9,009 bases of DNA. Origin: an uncultured bacterium (GTDB taxonomy: Bacteria > Pseudomonadota > Alphaproteobacteria > Rhodospirillales > Rhodospirillaceae). Both the position numbers and the translations under genes were made by a program. Of this stretch, positions 1 to 6,679 are shown piece after piece (position 1 is the first letter of the stretch; each line of letters starts with the position of its first letter). The stretch lies in assembly GCA_903896775.1 (NCBI GenBank), contig CAITZE010000221.1, positions 1 through 9,009 of the forward strand, read 5' to 3'. The notes under the pieces were generated by a model. The model did not search any database. It was not told the origin of the DNA and was given only the letters and a program-made list of their open reading frames with translations.

Positions 1-576
1 CTTCACAGCTTCGGTGACCAAATCCGCTGCTGGCACAATGCGGCTTACCAGCCCCGAACGCTCGGCCTCCGCAGCATCCATGAGCCGTGCTGTCAGAACC
101 ATTTCCATGGCTTTGGACTTACCGACGAAGCGCGTCAGGCGTTGTGTACCGCCAGCACCGGGAATAGTGCCCAAGGTCACTTCCGGCTGGCCGAATTTGG
201 CGGTATCGGCGGCGATAATGAAGTCGCACATCATCGCGAGTTCACAGCCACCGCCGAGCGCATAACCCGCCACAGCCGCAATCACCGGCTTGCGGCATTT
301 TGTGACGCGCTCCCAGCCCACCGTGATGAAGTCGGCGAGATAGGCGTCCATGTAATCGAGGCCGACCATCTCTTTGATATCGGCGCCGGCGGCAAAGGCT
401 TTCTCGCTGCCCGTCAGCACGATGCAGCGGATATTGGGATTGGCTTCGTAAGCATCGAGGGCTGTGCCCATCTCGCGCACGAGCGCCGCAGATAAGGCGT
501 TACGGGCCTGTGGACGATTTAAAGTGATTAAGCCGACATTGCCGCGGGTCTCGATCAGAATGTTCTCAAAGGTCAT
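1..576 (-). CDS. Enoyl-CoA hydratase (crotonase family), 3' end cut by window edge
   Basis: This gene most likely hydrates trans-2-enoyl-CoA to 3-hydroxyacyl-CoA in fatty-acid or related acyl-CoA breakdown, in the cytoplasm. The frame is open from the ATG at 576 to base 1, giving 192 residues. The family is usually about 257-260 residues, so roughly 65 C-terminal residues lie outside. The crotonase core is clear: LNRPQARNALS near residues 26-36, the first oxyanion-hole segment AFAAGADIK at 60-68, the second segment with GYALGGGCE at 104-112, FGQPE at 128-132, and PGAGGTQRL at 139-147. Both catalytic glutamates of true hydratases appear present (E112 and E132, matching Glu144 and Glu164 of rat mitochondrial hydratase), which argues for a hydratase over other crotonase activities. 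The start is supported by GGAGGG four bases upstream. It lies downstream of the ftsZ terminator on the same strand and is probably a separate transcription unit. The exact substrate range and pathway cannot be told from sequence. Confidence 0.93.
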   Translation of the reverse strand, partial: MTFENILIETRGNVGLITLNRPQARNALSAALVREMGTALDAYEANPNIRCIVLTGSEKAFAAGADIKEMVGLDYMDAYLADFITVGWERVTKCRKPVIAAVAGYALGGGCELAMMCDFIIAADTAKFGQPEVTLGTIPGAGGTQRLTRFVGKSKAMEMVLTARLMDAAEAERSGLVSRIVPAADLVTEAVK

Positions 577-580
577 GAAG

Positions 581-586
581 CCCTCC
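581..586 (-). promoter_or_regulatory. Shine-Dalgarno site of the enoyl-CoA hydratase gene
   Basis: On the minus strand GGAGGG lies 4 nt before the ATG at 576, which fixes the start. The site overlaps one arm of an 8-bp inverted repeat (577-584 with 616-623), so it could be partly masked in the message. Confidence 0.7.
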
Positions 587-638
587 GAAGCTGTGTAACT
601 ATGTCCCTTGGGTTTAGGGCTTCGGCCTGCAAAAGCAA

Positions 639-666
639 AGGGCCCGCATCTTGCGATGCGGGCCCT
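639..666 (-). terminator. Rho-independent terminator of ftsZ / the dcw operon
   Basis: A perfect 12-bp inverted repeat (arms 639-650 and 655-666, core GGGCCCGCATC) encloses a 4-nt loop. It begins 24 nt after the ftsZ stop codon. Read on the minus strand, the hairpin is followed by CTTTGCTTTTGC, a broken but T-rich run, as expected for an intrinsic terminator. On the plus strand the following bases are less T-rich, so the main direction is minus. It marks the end of the dcw message and separates it from the hydratase gene. Confidence 0.85.
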
Positions 667-689
667 CGGTTTAGATTTTGGTGCGTTGA

Positions 690-2510
690 TTAGTTGGCTT
701 GGCGGCGCAAGAAGGCCGGAATTTCCAACTCGTCTTCGCTGTGCGACGTGATCGGGCGGTCTTGCGGGCCGACCGAGATGTTCATGCCGCCCATCGGACG
801 CTCAATCGGGCGTTCCACCTTGGCCTGCGGCTGTGGCGCCGGAGCGGCTTCCTCAACCTTCGGACGGGCGGTCAGGCTGCGATAACGATCGAACAAACGG
901 ATGCGACCCGGATCGACCTTGGCTTGAGCGGGGGCGGTTGCCATCGGCGCTGCCGTGACGGGTTCAGCAGCGACGGGTGCTTTCGTTTCCATCACCATCT
1001 CCACGCGCGGTTCCGAGCGAGGTTCCACGGCCGGACGGGGGATAAAGGTGTCACGCGGACGGTCCATCGTTACGAACGGCGAGATCGAATGATTAACGCG
1101 CGGTGCCGCGGCCATCGGCGCGCGCGCTACGGCTTCAGCGACGGCCGCAGCCTGAGCAGCGATAGGTGCCGCGACCGGGGCCGGCATCGGAGCTGGCGCC
1201 GGTTGAGCCGCTTCAACCACAGGCGCCGGAGCCTGTTCAATTTCAGCCTTCACGGCAGCGGCCATTTCCAGGAGGGCTTTCTCTTCGGCCTGGAGATCCA
1301 TGGTGCCGGTGGCGGGCGCCAGGGTCGGACCGCCGAAACCAAAACCACCGAAGGTCGGCTGCACCGGTGCTGTGTAGGCGGGGGCGGTTTGAACTTGAGC
1401 GACGGGGGCCGGAGCCGGGGCTGCGGCTACGACCGGAGCGCGCGCTGCCGGAGCGGCGGCGGTACGCACTTCAGGCTTGCGGGCAACCGCGCGGACTTCT
1501 GTGCGGGTGCTCATCGGGCGGGGTTGCACGCCAGCTTCGGACTCGATGCCGGTTGCGACGACCGATACGCGGATTTTGCCTTCCATGCTTTCGTCGAAGC
1601 ACGAACCGAAGATGATGTGGGCGTCGCTTTCGACTTCATCGCGAATGCGATTGGCGGCTTCGTCGACTTCGAACAGGGTAATGTCGTTGCCGCCGGTGAT
1701 GTTGATGAGCACACCCTTCGCGCCGCGCATGGAGGTTTCTTCCAGGAGCGGGTTAGCAATGGCGGCTTCGGCGGCGTCGAGCGCGCGACGGTCGCCGGAA
1801 GCTTCGCCCGTGCCCATCATGGCGCGGCCCATTTCGCGCATCACTGTGCGAACGTCAGCGAAGTCGAGGTTGATCATGCCGGGCATCGTCATCAGATCGG
1901 TGACGCTGCGAACGCCGCCGTGCAGCACATCGTCGGCCATCTTGAAGGCATCGGCGAAAGTGGTCTTCTCGTTAGCGACGCGGAACAGGTTTTGGTTCGG
2001 GATGACGATGAGTGTGTCAACAACCGCGGCCAGTTCTTCGATGCCGGCTTCGGCCAGACGCATGCGATGCACACCTTCGAACTGAAAGGGCTTGGTTACA
2101 ACACCGACCGTCAGCACGCCGAGATCGCGGGCGACCTTAGCGATGACGGGGGCAGCGCCGGTCCCGGTGCCGCCGCCCATGCCGGCGGTGATAAAGGCCA
2201 TATGCGCGCCGTCGAGTTCGCGGGCGATCATTTCCAACGCTTCTTCCGCAGAATCGCGGCCGACTTCAGGACGGGCGCCGGCGCCGAGGCCCTGGGTCGT
2301 GTCGCGGCCCAGTTGGATGCGGCGATCGGTGCGGGAAGCGGCGAGCGCTTGAGCATCGGTGTTGGCGACAACAAAGTCGACGCCTTCCATGGCGCTCTGG
2401 ATCATGTTGTTGACGGCATTGCCGCCGGCGCCGCCGACGCCAATAACGGTGATGCGTGGCTTCAGCTGGGCTTCGATGGTGGTCTTCGGGACGCTGATGT
2501 TGATCGTCAT
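690..2510 (-). CDS. ftsZ: Cell division protein FtsZ, with very long C-terminal linker
   Basis: FtsZ is the tubulin-like GTPase that polymerises at midcell into the Z-ring and recruits the divisome. The 606-residue product has a typical GTPase/polymerisation core at about 18-323: VGGAGGN at 25-31, the tubulin signature GGGTGTG at 112-118, and the T7 loop GMINLDFAD at 211-219 with catalytic D216 and D219. From about 325 to 590 runs a low-complexity linker rich in Ala, Pro and Val. The protein ends in the conserved C-terminal peptide DELEIPAFLRRQAN (593-606), which binds FtsA and other partners. E. coli FtsZ has 383 residues and Caulobacter FtsZ 508, so this linker is unusually long even for the class. 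The start is supported by GGAG 7 nt upstream. The gene follows ftsA after a 144-nt AT-rich gap and ends before a strong terminator. No key residue is missing. Confidence 0.98.
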   Translation of the reverse strand: MTINISVPKTTIEAQLKPRITVIGVGGAGGNAVNNMIQSAMEGVDFVVANTDAQALAASRTDRRIQLGRDTTQGLGAGARPEVGRDSAEEALEMIARELDGAHMAFITAGMGGGTGTGAAPVIAKVARDLGVLTVGVVTKPFQFEGVHRMRLAEAGIEELAAVVDTLIVIPNQNLFRVANEKTTFADAFKMADDVLHGGVRSVTDLMTMPGMINLDFADVRTVMREMGRAMMGTGEASGDRRALDAAEAAIANPLLEETSMRGAKGVLINITGGNDITLFEVDEAANRIRDEVESDAHIIFGSCFDESMEGKIRVSVVATGIESEAGVQPRPMSTRTEVRAVARKPEVRTAAAPAARAPVVAAAPAPAPVAQVQTAPAYTAPVQPTFGGFGFGGPTLAPATGTMDLQAEEKALLEMAAAVKAEIEQAPAPVVEAAQPAPAPMPAPVAAPIAAQAAAVAEAVARAPMAAAPRVNHSISPFVTMDRPRDTFIPRPAVEPRSEPRVEMVMETKAPVAAEPVTAAPMATAPAQAKVDPGRIRLFDRYRSLTARPKVEEAAPAPQPQAKVERPIERPMGGMNISVGPQDRPITSHSEDELEIPAFLRRQAN

Positions 2511-2654
2511 TTTTATTCTCCGGATTTTACTAAGCTCGTTAAAACTGTTTTTTTTGAGTCTTTAGGCTCGTTTTTTAAATCTTCGTCGTCGGTTGAGAGC
2601 GGGTGGACCAGTTGCTGGTTCCTCGACCTCACATTTTCTTGCGGTTTCTCCCAT
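2511..2654 (-). promoter_or_regulatory. ftsA-ftsZ intergenic region, probable ftsZ promoter region
   Basis: These 144 bases are the longest gap in the cluster, and the half next to ftsZ is much more AT-rich than the coding DNA. On the minus strand it shows A-tracts (TTTAAAAAACG; CTCAAAAAAAACAG), one GANTC site at 2556-2560, and a small dyad ACCAG-caa-CTGGT at 2607-2619. It ends in GGAGAATAAAA before the ftsZ ATG. In Caulobacter the equivalent region carries a cell-cycle-controlled ftsZ promoter, so a promoter here is likely by analogy. I could not pick out a convincing -35/-10 pair or a full CtrA site (TTAA-N7-TTAA). Confidence 0.5.
2518..2521 (-). promoter_or_regulatory. Shine-Dalgarno site of ftsZ
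   Basis: GGAG on the minus strand, 7 nt before the ftsZ ATG at 2510, within an otherwise A-rich leader (AATAAAA). It supports the annotated FtsZ start. Confidence 0.7.
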
Positions 2655-3917
2655 TTAGTAGTTCTCCCGCAGCCATTGACCGATGCGGCCGATGTTGCGT
2701 TTGTTCTTGGAGGCCGCCATGGCGGCATGATCGGGTTTTGCGACATGTTCACGCAGGCCGTAGCGCAAAAGGCCGACACCTGTCGCAAAAGCCGCGCCGG
2801 ACAATGAATCGGGCAGGCCGCGAATCATGCGCGGGCGGCCCAAGCGGACTTGTTTGTCGAGAACCAGTTCGGCCAGATCGCGCACGCCTTCCAACTGGCT
2901 TGCGCCGCCTGTCAACACAACGCGGCGTCCGGCGCTTTTGCCGAAGCCCGAGGTATCGAGGTGGCTGCGAACGAGTTCGAAAGTTTCTTCCATGCGCGCT
3001 TGGATGATTTGCACCAACATGGACTTTGGCACTTCGTTCGCGCTGTCTTCGTCTTCTTCCCCGACCAATGGCACTTTCAAAAGTTCGCGTGCATCACCGG
3101 GCGATTGCATGACGCTGCCGTAAACGGTCTTGAGGCGTTCGGCTTTTGCAACCGGCGTCGAAAGGCCTTTGGCGATATCGCTGGTGACGTGATTGCCGCC
3201 GATGGGCAGCGTATCGACATAAACCACTTGGCTTTCCAGGAAGACCGCGATGGAGGTTGTGCCGCCGCCCATGTCGATAACGGTGACGCCGAGGTCCTTC
3301 TCATCGTCCACCAAGCAGGCCAGACCGGAAGCGTAAGGCGTTACTACACGGTCTTCGATGTCGAGATCGCAACGGTCGATGACGGTATTGAGGTTGCGCG
3401 CAGGGCCGACGGCGGCGGTAACCAGGTGAATGTTCACGCCGAGTTTGTCGCCGTACATGCCGCGTGGATCGAGGATGCCGTTGCCCCCGTCGATGGAATA
3501 GCCGGTCGGAATGCAATGGATCAGTTCGCGGTCGTTGACATTGTATTGGGCGCTGCCGTGATCGAGTACGCGGCGCACGTCGGTATCACGAATCTGATGC
3601 CCGGCAACGGCCAGTTCCACATCCACGCGCGTCGACTGCGGTGTGCCGCAGGACATGTTCAAGAACACTTTGTCTATGCGGCTGTTGCTCATTTGCTCGG
3701 CAGCATCGACCGCAGCGCGGATCGAGGCCTCGACTTCGTCCAGATTGGTGACTTGGCCCGAGCGCATACCGCGCGAGCGGTGATGGCCTACACCGGCGAT
3801 ATGGAACTCGTCGCTTTCACCGTTGTGGGGGCCTATGTGGGCGATGAAACAGGCGACCTTCGTCGTGCCAACGTCGAGGGCGGCAATGGTGCCGTTATGG
3901 GGGATTGGTTTAGCCAT
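2655..3917 (-). CDS. ftsA: Cell division protein FtsA
   Basis: FtsA is the actin-like ATP-binding protein that tethers FtsZ filaments to the inner membrane and helps activate septal synthesis. From the chosen ATG it has 420 residues, the usual family length. The actin-fold nucleotide motifs are visible: phosphate-1 DVGTTK at 15-20, phosphate-2 DMGGGTT at 215-221 and the adenosine motif VLTGGASQLEG at 334-344. The 1C domain lies around 84-160. An acidic stretch at 286-291 precedes the last subdomain. The C-terminal NIGRIGQWLRENY (408-420) is the amphipathic membrane-targeting helix. An in-frame ATG at 3956 would add MIFLVFGTGASSE, but that extension does not resemble the family and has no good ribosome site. 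The ATG at 3917 has AGGAG 11 nt upstream, somewhat far but plausible. FtsA is flanked by ftsQ (58-nt gap) and ftsZ. Confidence 0.96.
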   Translation of the reverse strand: MAKPIPHNGTIAALDVGTTKVACFIAHIGPHNGESDEFHIAGVGHHRSRGMRSGQVTNLDEVEASIRAAVDAAEQMSNSRIDKVFLNMSCGTPQSTRVDVELAVAGHQIRDTDVRRVLDHGSAQYNVNDRELIHCIPTGYSIDGGNGILDPRGMYGDKLGVNIHLVTAAVGPARNLNTVIDRCDLDIEDRVVTPYASGLACLVDDEKDLGVTVIDMGGGTTSIAVFLESQVVYVDTLPIGGNHVTSDIAKGLSTPVAKAERLKTVYGSVMQSPGDARELLKVPLVGEEDEDSANEVPKSMLVQIIQARMEETFELVRSHLDTSGFGKSAGRRVVLTGGASQLEGVRDLAELVLDKQVRLGRPRMIRGLPDSLSGAAFATGVGLLRYGLREHVAKPDHAAMAASKNKRNIGRIGQWLRENY

Positions 3918-3975
3918 CTCAGACGATGCTCCTGTGCCGAAAACCAAAAAAATCATTCATGGGTGCGTTCCGTCC

Positions 3976-4815
3976 TCAGATGTTTTGTTTTGGGCCGGCG
4001 TTAATCGCCGGTGTTTTCTTTTTCGTCGATGCGGTTGCGGCTTCGGCGCTTGGATCTTTGTGAACGCGGACAACCAACCGGTCTTCAAGACGCATATCGA
4101 TGAAGTCGAGGTCGCGTTCGAGAATCTTATTGTCGCGCTCAAGCACGGCGAGGCGTGTCCAAGCGGCGCGAAAATCGCCCTCAGGCAAACGAATGGCGAT
4201 GCCGCCTTGGAAAGAGTCGAGGTAGATATTCCAGCGGCGGTCGCCTACCCGCACAGCGGCCCGCACGCGCTCGGCTAGTGCCTTCTCAGAGCTGAGGGTA
4301 TCGAACAGCGCCGCAGCGTGTTGGGGCGCGTCAGGACCAACGATCAAAGGGAGAGATTGATCGGCATTTGGAACATCAACGATGGTTTTGCCGTCATGAT
4401 CGACCAGAGTGTAGCGGCCGTCGCGCTGCCACAGCGCGTAGGGCGTGCGCTCTTCAATAAGAATGTGCACAGCGTCGGGCAATTGGCGTTCGACCTTTGC
4501 CGTCTTTACCCAAGGCAGAGCTTCAATGGCGGATTTAGCATGCGCAACGTCAATGGATAGGATCGGCGAGCCGCGTTCTATATCCAAGGCCGCCAGCAAA
4601 TCGTCGCGCGAAGTCATCTCACGGCCTTCTACGGTCAGCGCATCGAGACGCATACCGAGCGCCGCGCTGAGGTCGAGCATCGTGCCATTCAAGCCGGCGA
4701 GGTTTTCACCAAGACCAATTGATTGCGGCGCGAACTTCACAGCCGCGCCACCAGCGCCGACCAATAAAATCGCTGTTGTCCAGATCAGAGTTTTGCGGGT
4801 CATCAGGCGTCGCAT
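3976..4815 (-). CDS. ftsQ: Cell division protein FtsQ
   Basis: FtsQ is a bitopic inner-membrane protein that links early and late divisome proteins through the FtsQ-FtsL-FtsB complex. With the ATG at 4815 it has 279 residues: a short basic cytoplasmic tail (MRRLMTRK), one membrane segment at about 9-26 (TLIWTTAILLVGAGGAAV), and a periplasmic POTRA domain at about 60-130 starting near LTVEGREMTSRDDLL and closing near ILIEERTPYALW. A beta-rich FtsQ domain follows to about 255, and then a Lys- and Ala-rich C-terminal tail. The frame also opens at a TTG at 4836 (7 more residues), but only the ATG at 4815 has a proper ribosome site (GGAG, 8 nt away). A third in-frame ATG at 4803 overlaps the ddl stop as TGATG but has no such site. 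The gene overlaps ddl by 13 bases, suggesting coupled translation. Confidence 0.94.
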   Translation of the reverse strand: MRRLMTRKTLIWTTAILLVGAGGAAVKFAPQSIGLGENLAGLNGTMLDLSAALGMRLDALTVEGREMTSRDDLLAALDIERGSPILSIDVAHAKSAIEALPWVKTAKVERQLPDAVHILIEERTPYALWQRDGRYTLVDHDGKTIVDVPNADQSLPLIVGPDAPQHAAALFDTLSSEKALAERVRAAVRVGDRRWNIYLDSFQGGIAIRLPEGDFRAAWTRLAVLERDNKILERDLDFIDMRLEDRLVVRVHKDPSAEAATASTKKKTPAINAGPKQNI

Positions 4816-5726
4816 TGGGCGTGCTCCACCATCCAAAGGATGAGATCGTTGAAAGGCATGCCCACGTGGGCGGCTTGTTCAGGCACCAGCGAGGTCGGCG
4901 TCAATCCGGGCTGGGTATTGACTTCGAGCATCGTGAAGGCGTCGCCATCGAGACGAAGATCGGCGCGGCTTACGCCACGGCAACCCAAGGCACGATGAGC
5001 GGTGAGTGATAGCTCCATGGCGCGCTCGTAGAGTGCGCGGCTCAGAGGCGCGGGCAGGACGTGGGTCGAGCCGCCCGCAGCGTATTTGGCTTCGTAATCG
5101 TAGAAGTCGCGACCGGTCGTGATTTCAGTGACCGCGAGTGCAGCGTCGCCCATGACGGCAACGGTAACTTCACGGCCCGGAATGAAGCGCTCGGCCATGA
5201 TGTAGTCGTCGGGTGCAACGCCGAGGTCGTCGAGCGGGGGACGATTGTCGCCAGCGCGCACGATTTTCACGCCGACACTGGAACCTTCGTTCAGCGGCTT
5301 CAATACGTAAGGACGCGGCATAACATCGCCTTGCTCGGCTTCGGCGCGCGTGACGATGCATTCTTCAGCGACCGGAATTCCCGCGGCGGCCATGACGCGC
5401 TTGGCCATGGACTTGTCCATGGCGACGGCTGAGGCGAGGCGGCCAGAGTTGGTGTAGGGGATCTGCATCATATCGAGCAGACCCTGAATGCAGCCGTCTT
5501 CACCGAAGCGGCCATGCAGCGCGTTGAACACCACGTCGGGTTTGGCTGCGCCAATGGCCGAAACCAATGCTGTCATATCACGCGTAACATCGATAAAGGT
5601 CACATCGAGGCCTTTGGCTTTCAACGCACGCTCGGCGGCGCGGCCAGAGACCAGCGAGACTTCGCGTTCTTTTGAAAAGCCGCCGCCAAGCACGGCAACG
5701 CGGCGGATGGAGGTGGGGCGCTTCAT
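4803..5726 (-). CDS. ddl: D-alanine--D-alanine ligase
   Basis: Ddl joins two D-alanines using ATP in the cytoplasm; the dipeptide is then added by MurF to the peptidoglycan precursor. The 307-residue product has the usual length and the ATP-grasp plan. Visible motifs are GGGFSKEREVSLVSG at 14-28 (E20 matches E. coli DdlB Glu15), HGRFGEDG at 71-78, KPLNEGSSVGV at 143-153 with the omega-loop-interacting Ser150, FYDYEAKY at 208-215 with Tyr215, SRADLRLD at 253-260, and the metal- and substrate-binding LEVNTQPG at 267-274. The Tyr in the omega loop is the D-Ala-D-Ala type, as opposed to D-Ala-D-Lac ligases. The ATG overlaps the murB stop in ATGA. The upstream GGGGG at 9 nt is a weak ribosome site, so initiation probably relies on coupling to murB. 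Confidence 0.97.
   Translation of the reverse strand: MKRPTSIRRVAVLGGGFSKEREVSLVSGRAAERALKAKGLDVTFIDVTRDMTALVSAIGAAKPDVVFNALHGRFGEDGCIQGLLDMMQIPYTNSGRLASAVAMDKSMAKRVMAAAGIPVAEECIVTRAEAEQGDVMPRPYVLKPLNEGSSVGVKIVRAGDNRPPLDDLGVAPDDYIMAERFIPGREVTVAVMGDAALAVTEITTGRDFYDYEAKYAAGGSTHVLPAPLSRALYERAMELSLTAHRALGCRGVSRADLRLDGDAFTMLEVNTQPGLTPTSLVPEQAAHVGMPFNDLILWMVEHAQCDA
4824..4827 (-). promoter_or_regulatory. Shine-Dalgarno site that decides the ftsQ start
   Basis: GGAG on the minus strand lies 8 nt before the ATG at 4815, inside the 3' end of ddl. The alternative TTG at 4836 and ATG at 4803 lack comparable sites, so this motif is the reason for choosing 4815. Confidence 0.6.
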
Positions 5727-6679
5727 GGCTTACGGCCCCCGACAAGGCTTTCGGGAGAGTCTTTAGGAACGCCGATACGGCGAATTTCCCAATTGAGATC
5801 GATGCCAGAGTTTTCCTTCACACTGGTACGGACGGCTTCACCGAGTGCTTCAAGATCGTGCGCCGTGGCTGCGCCGGTATTGATCAAGAAGTTCGTATGC
5901 TTCGGCGAAACTTGCGCGCCGCCGAGGGTCTTGCCGCGAAAGCCGGCCGCATCGATCAGCATCCAGGCTTTAGCGTTGGGCGGATTTGCGAAGGTGGAGC
6001 CGCCGGTGCGAGCTTTTGTCGGCTGACTTTCTTCCCGCTCTGTGCGGATCACGCGCATGCGCTCCATGATCTGGGCTGGAATGCCGGGGATGCCGCTGAG
6101 TTCAGCGCCTAGGAAAATCCAATCCTCCGGCACGCCGACATGCCGGTAGCTGAAGTCCATATCGGCATAGCCCAGCTTGTGGATCGTACCGTGTGCATCC
6201 ATCGCCGTCGCGCTGGTGAAGATGTCTTTGATTTCGCGTTCGTAAGCGCCCGCATTCATGCGGAGCGCGCCGCCAATGGTGCCGGGAATGCCGGTAAGAA
6301 ACTCCATGCCGAAGATGCCGGCTTCGCGTGCGGCTGTGGCGACGGAAGCGTCCGCCGCACCGGCAGCGCAGCGAATTTTCGCGCCATCAGCCGTAATCGT
6401 GGCGAAGCTTTTGCCGAGGTGAATAACAACACCACGCACGCCGCCGTCGCGCACCAGCATGTTCGAGCCCAGGCCGATCATTGTCACCGGCACGTCGGCC
6501 GGGCGGCCTTTCATAAATACGCTCAGGTCTTCGACGTCGGCGGGTGTGAATAGCACCTCCGCCGGACCGCCAACGCGGAACCACGTCATCTTGCCGAGAT
6601 CGGCCATAACATCGTACCTGCCGCGTACTTGCGGCAGACGATCAACCAGACCCGGCGTGGCGTGGCGCGCCGTCATCAT
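5723..6679 (-). CDS. murB: UDP-N-acetylenolpyruvoylglucosamine reductase MurB
   Basis: MurB reduces UDP-GlcNAc-enolpyruvate to UDP-MurNAc with NADPH and bound FAD, the second committed step of cytoplasmic peptidoglycan precursor synthesis. The 318-residue product shows the FAD-binding domain with GLGSNMLVRDGG at 69-80 and GIPGTIGGALRMNAGAY at 130-146, then the substrate domain. Catalytic residues appear intact: the SYR motif at 177-179, the proton-donor Ser228 within GGSTFANPP (226-234), and Glu298 in NWEIRRIG (296-303). The short form without the extra loop of E. coli MurB fits type II. The start overlaps the murC stop as ATGATG. GGGAGG lies 6 nt before the first ATG, so the first of the two adjacent ATGs is preferred. 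The second would only remove one residue. Confidence 0.97.
   Translation of the reverse strand: MMTARHATPGLVDRLPQVRGRYDVMADLGKMTWFRVGGPAEVLFTPADVEDLSVFMKGRPADVPVTMIGLGSNMLVRDGGVRGVVIHLGKSFATITADGAKIRCAAGAADASVATAAREAGIFGMEFLTGIPGTIGGALRMNAGAYEREIKDIFTSATAMDAHGTIHKLGYADMDFSYRHVGVPEDWIFLGAELSGIPGIPAQIMERMRVIRTEREESQPTKARTGGSTFANPPNAKAWMLIDAAGFRGKTLGGAQVSPKHTNFLINTGAATAHDLEALGEAVRTSVKENSGIDLNWEIRRIGVPKDSPESLVGGRKP

Noticed and set aside
2531..2580. A CtrA binding site (TTAA-N7-TTAA) upstream of ftsZ
   Set aside because: TTAA half-sites exist (near 2539 and 2576), but neither has a second half at the required 7-base spacing on either strand.
2513..2788. A 91-codon minus-strand frame running from inside ftsA to the ftsZ start
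   Set aside because: Most of it overlaps the conserved FtsA C-terminus in another frame, and its product resembles no known family; the charged tail in the gap is not enough to support a gene.
699..2807. A 702-codon open frame on the plus strand opposite ftsZ
   Set aside because: It is fully antisense to a clearly real ftsZ and shows no recognisable domain; long antisense frames are expected where GC-rich third positions and Ala/Pro codons remove stops.
3918..3956. FtsA start at the upstream ATG at 3956
   Set aside because: It adds a hydrophobic 13-residue stretch unlike FtsA N-termini and lacks a well-placed ribosome site; the 420-residue form from 3917 matches the family length.
2850..4004. 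A 384-codon open frame on the plus strand opposite ftsA
   Set aside because: Antisense to a clear ftsA, with no family features; a codon-bias shadow.
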